From DATGZX01 sp035296965 (lineage in GTDB: Bacteria > Planctomycetota > Planctomycetia > Gemmatales > Gemmataceae): a DNA stretch of 53,829 nt. The translations under genes were made by a program, and so were the position numbers. Where the stretch lies: NCBI GenBank assembly GCA_035296965.1, contig DATGZX010000041.1, positions 1 to 53,829 on the forward strand. The letters run 5' to 3'. The notes below the pieces were generated by a model, which saw only the letters and a program-made list of their open reading frames with translations, had not been told where the DNA came from and searched no databases. Below, piece by piece: positions 52,549 through 53,829 of this stretch. Within the stretch, counting starts at the first letter, position 1, and every line of letters starts with the position of its first letter.

Positions 52549-53460
52549 ATGGGCCGAAAAAGCCGTTCGTCGCCGCCCATCTCGAAGATCTTCAACGGAC
52601 TGCGCCCGCTCGGACTTCTCCTGGGACTCGCCTTATTCCTGGCAGCGGTGGCGGCAATCGCCAAGTACACGCGCGAAGGGCTCCGCGATTCGGAGCGCTT
52701 CACGATCCCCTTTGCCGACATTGATTGCCCTGCGCCGCCTGCTGAAGGCCGTGCCGACTTTCTTGCCGAGGTTCAGTACCTGCAGGGTTTACCCGACCGA
52801 CTTCAGCTTCTCGACGACGATCTGGCAGCTCGGCTCGCAGAGGCGTTTGCCCGGCACCCGTGGGTGGAACACGTGGACGAAGTGAGACTGGTTCCACCCC
52901 GCAAGATCCAGGTGCGGCTGTCTTTTCGCACGCCGGTCCTGGAGGTGATTCTTTCGGAAGGCGCGACGCAGGGAGAGGCCGTCCCACCTGAGGGCCGCCC
53001 GGCTTTCGATGCGAACACCGTCGATGAGCCAACCTGGGTGGTCGATGCAAGCGGAGTCGTTTTGCCTGGCAAAGGAGCGCGCGAGCCTCTGCCGATTCTC
53101 TACTCGGCCGTCCGTCCCGCAGGGCTTGCCGGGCAGCGCTGGGGAGATGCCGGGGTTGAGTCCGCCGCACGCCTGGCGGGTATTGTTCGCCCGCACGAGG
53201 ACAAATTGAAACTGAGAACCTTCGAGACGACCGCTCAGGGGTTCGTGTTGCAGACTTCCTCGGGATCCCGAATCCTGTGGGGACATGCAGCCGGTGCTGA
53301 GCGAGCCGGGGAAGCGGCCGCCACGCAAAAGATCGAGCGGCTACTGCAATTCTGTGAAGCCCACGGCGGTCTCGATCAATCTGGAGAGCGTTACGAGCAT
53401 GACGTCCGGCCGCTCGCGCGCGCGACCCACCGGCCGCTCGCGCGCGCCGATTCGCCCTGA
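52549..53460 (+). CDS. FtsQ/DivIB-like membrane protein (tentative)
   Basis: 303 residues. A basic start is followed by one transmembrane helix (about 20-40, LGLLLGLALFLAAVAAIAKY) and an outer part that contains LAARLAEAFARHPWVEHVDE and VRLVPPRKIQVRLSFRTPVL, similar in form to the POTRA and beta domains of FtsQ. The ending is Arg-rich. Its place after murB supports FtsQ. Planctomycetes lack FtsZ, so an FtsQ-like protein would work in a different division machine. Sequence similarity to FtsQ is weak, and I do not give a symbol. Confidence 0.6.
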   Translation: MGRKSRSSPPISKIFNGLRPLGLLLGLALFLAAVAAIAKYTREGLRDSERFTIPFADIDCPAPPAEGRADFLAEVQYLQGLPDRLQLLDDDLAARLAEAFARHPWVEHVDEVRLVPPRKIQVRLSFRTPVLEVILSEGATQGEAVPPEGRPAFDANTVDEPTWVVDASGVVLPGKGAREPLPILYSAVRPAGLAGQRWGDAGVESAARLAGIVRPHEDKLKLRTFETTAQGFVLQTSSGSRILWGHAAGAERAGEAAATQKIERLLQFCEAHGGLDQSGERYEHDVRPLARATHRPLARADSP

Positions 53461-53829
53461 TCACGAGCGCTCCGCCAACGCTTGCAAAGCAAACTGCGAC
53501 CAGGATTCGAACTCGTCCTTCTGCCCGAGCAATTCCTCGATCGGGGCAAAGCCTGCCCTAGTCAGCACCTGTTCACGCCGGCGGACTTTCGGCTCATCCA
53601 GGTCGAAAATGTGGACGATGCCCAAGTGCACTTGCCCTACTGGCGTGCTGTCGTCGTTGATCAATCCCAGGCAGCGCTCCTTGTAGGGGCTCTCCAGGTA
53701 CACCTCCTCGGCTACTTCGCGGAACATAGCTTCGCGGTAATGGCTCTCGAAGAGATTGCCGTCCGCGGCGCTGATGTGGCCGCCCACGCCGATCGAGCGC
53801 AACGCATGCAGCCTGCTCTCGGTGGCACG
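53461..53829 (-). CDS. NUDIX hydrolase-like protein (5' end outside window)
   Basis: At least 122 residues; the frame is still open at the right edge (RATESRLHALRSIGVGGHIS), so the N-terminus is missing. The NUDIX box is seen as YREAMFREVAEEV (R-E-x2-E-E) after GGHISAADGN. LGLINDDSTPVGQVHLGIVH follows. It hydrolyses a nucleotide or sugar-nucleotide diphosphate; the substrate is unknown. It converges on the ftsQ-like gene with adjacent stops. Confidence 0.8.
   Translation of the reverse strand, partial: RATESRLHALRSIGVGGHISAADGNLFESHYREAMFREVAEEVYLESPYKERCLGLINDDSTPVGQVHLGIVHIFDLDEPKVRRREQVLTRAGFAPIEELLGQKDEFESWSQFALQALAERS

Overview
The window looks like chromosomal DNA of a planctomycete, probably of the Gemmata group. 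The evidence is a GC-rich sequence with many TTG/GTG starts, a TIGR03000-type secreted glycine-rich protein, two large WD40-repeat secreted proteins, an anti-sigma factor fused to a DUF1559-like region with its H-x10-DG motif, a short SecA paralogue, and many different intergenic palindromes. The assignment rests on family knowledge only; no rRNA is present.

Layout. 0-10 kb: end of a glycine-rich gene, SecA-like ATPase, cysE, anmK, a class I glutamine-amidotransferase-like protein lacking its nucleophile, a two-subunit CoA-transferase, a TPR protein and a metallophosphoesterase. 10-17 kb: an extremely acidic protein, a TIGR03000 protein, a hypothetical gene and a 1340-residue hybrid histidine kinase. 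17-25 kb: fluoride riboswitch plus crcB, a TsaC/arginine-phosphatase-like fusion followed by rpiB, a secreted protein, metG, and an ECF sigma/anti-sigma pair. 24.7-34.8 kb: UspA, ABC-F ATPase, TPR protein, lone receiver protein, two Hsp20 genes, SIMPL protein, WD40 protein and a glycosyltransferase.

34.8-40.6 kb is an accessory island read entirely leftward. Small unrelated genes (two VOC proteins, a HEPN-like pair, a DUF6884/endonuclease III-like fusion, a DUF4160-DUF2442 pair, a zinc-ribbon protein) are separated by six imperfect palindromes of 88-99 bp. Each has long complementary arms with one unpaired A at the same place on the same strand, and the best ones are bounded by RYYYAAC/GTTRRRY-like boxes. 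This is the architecture of integron attC sites, so I read the island as a cassette array without an integrase in the window (a CALIN-like array). It is the most interesting feature here.

40.9-53.8 kb is core genome: a GNAT gene, the signal-recognition-particle RNA gene with its promoter, then dnaX-ybaB-recR, rpoN, an acyl-CoA carboxyltransferase, a 14-blade WD40 protein, queC-queD, murB with an ftsQ-like gene, and a truncated NUDIX gene at the right edge. dnaX carries an A9 tract after the clamp-loader part; slippage by one base either way leads at once to a stop, as in the Thermus tau/gamma system.

Unusual residue changes worth testing are Cys to Gly at the nucleophile of the amidotransferase-like protein and Ser to Arg at the expected proton donor of MurB. 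No tRNA, rRNA, CRISPR array, transposase gene or integrase was recognised.
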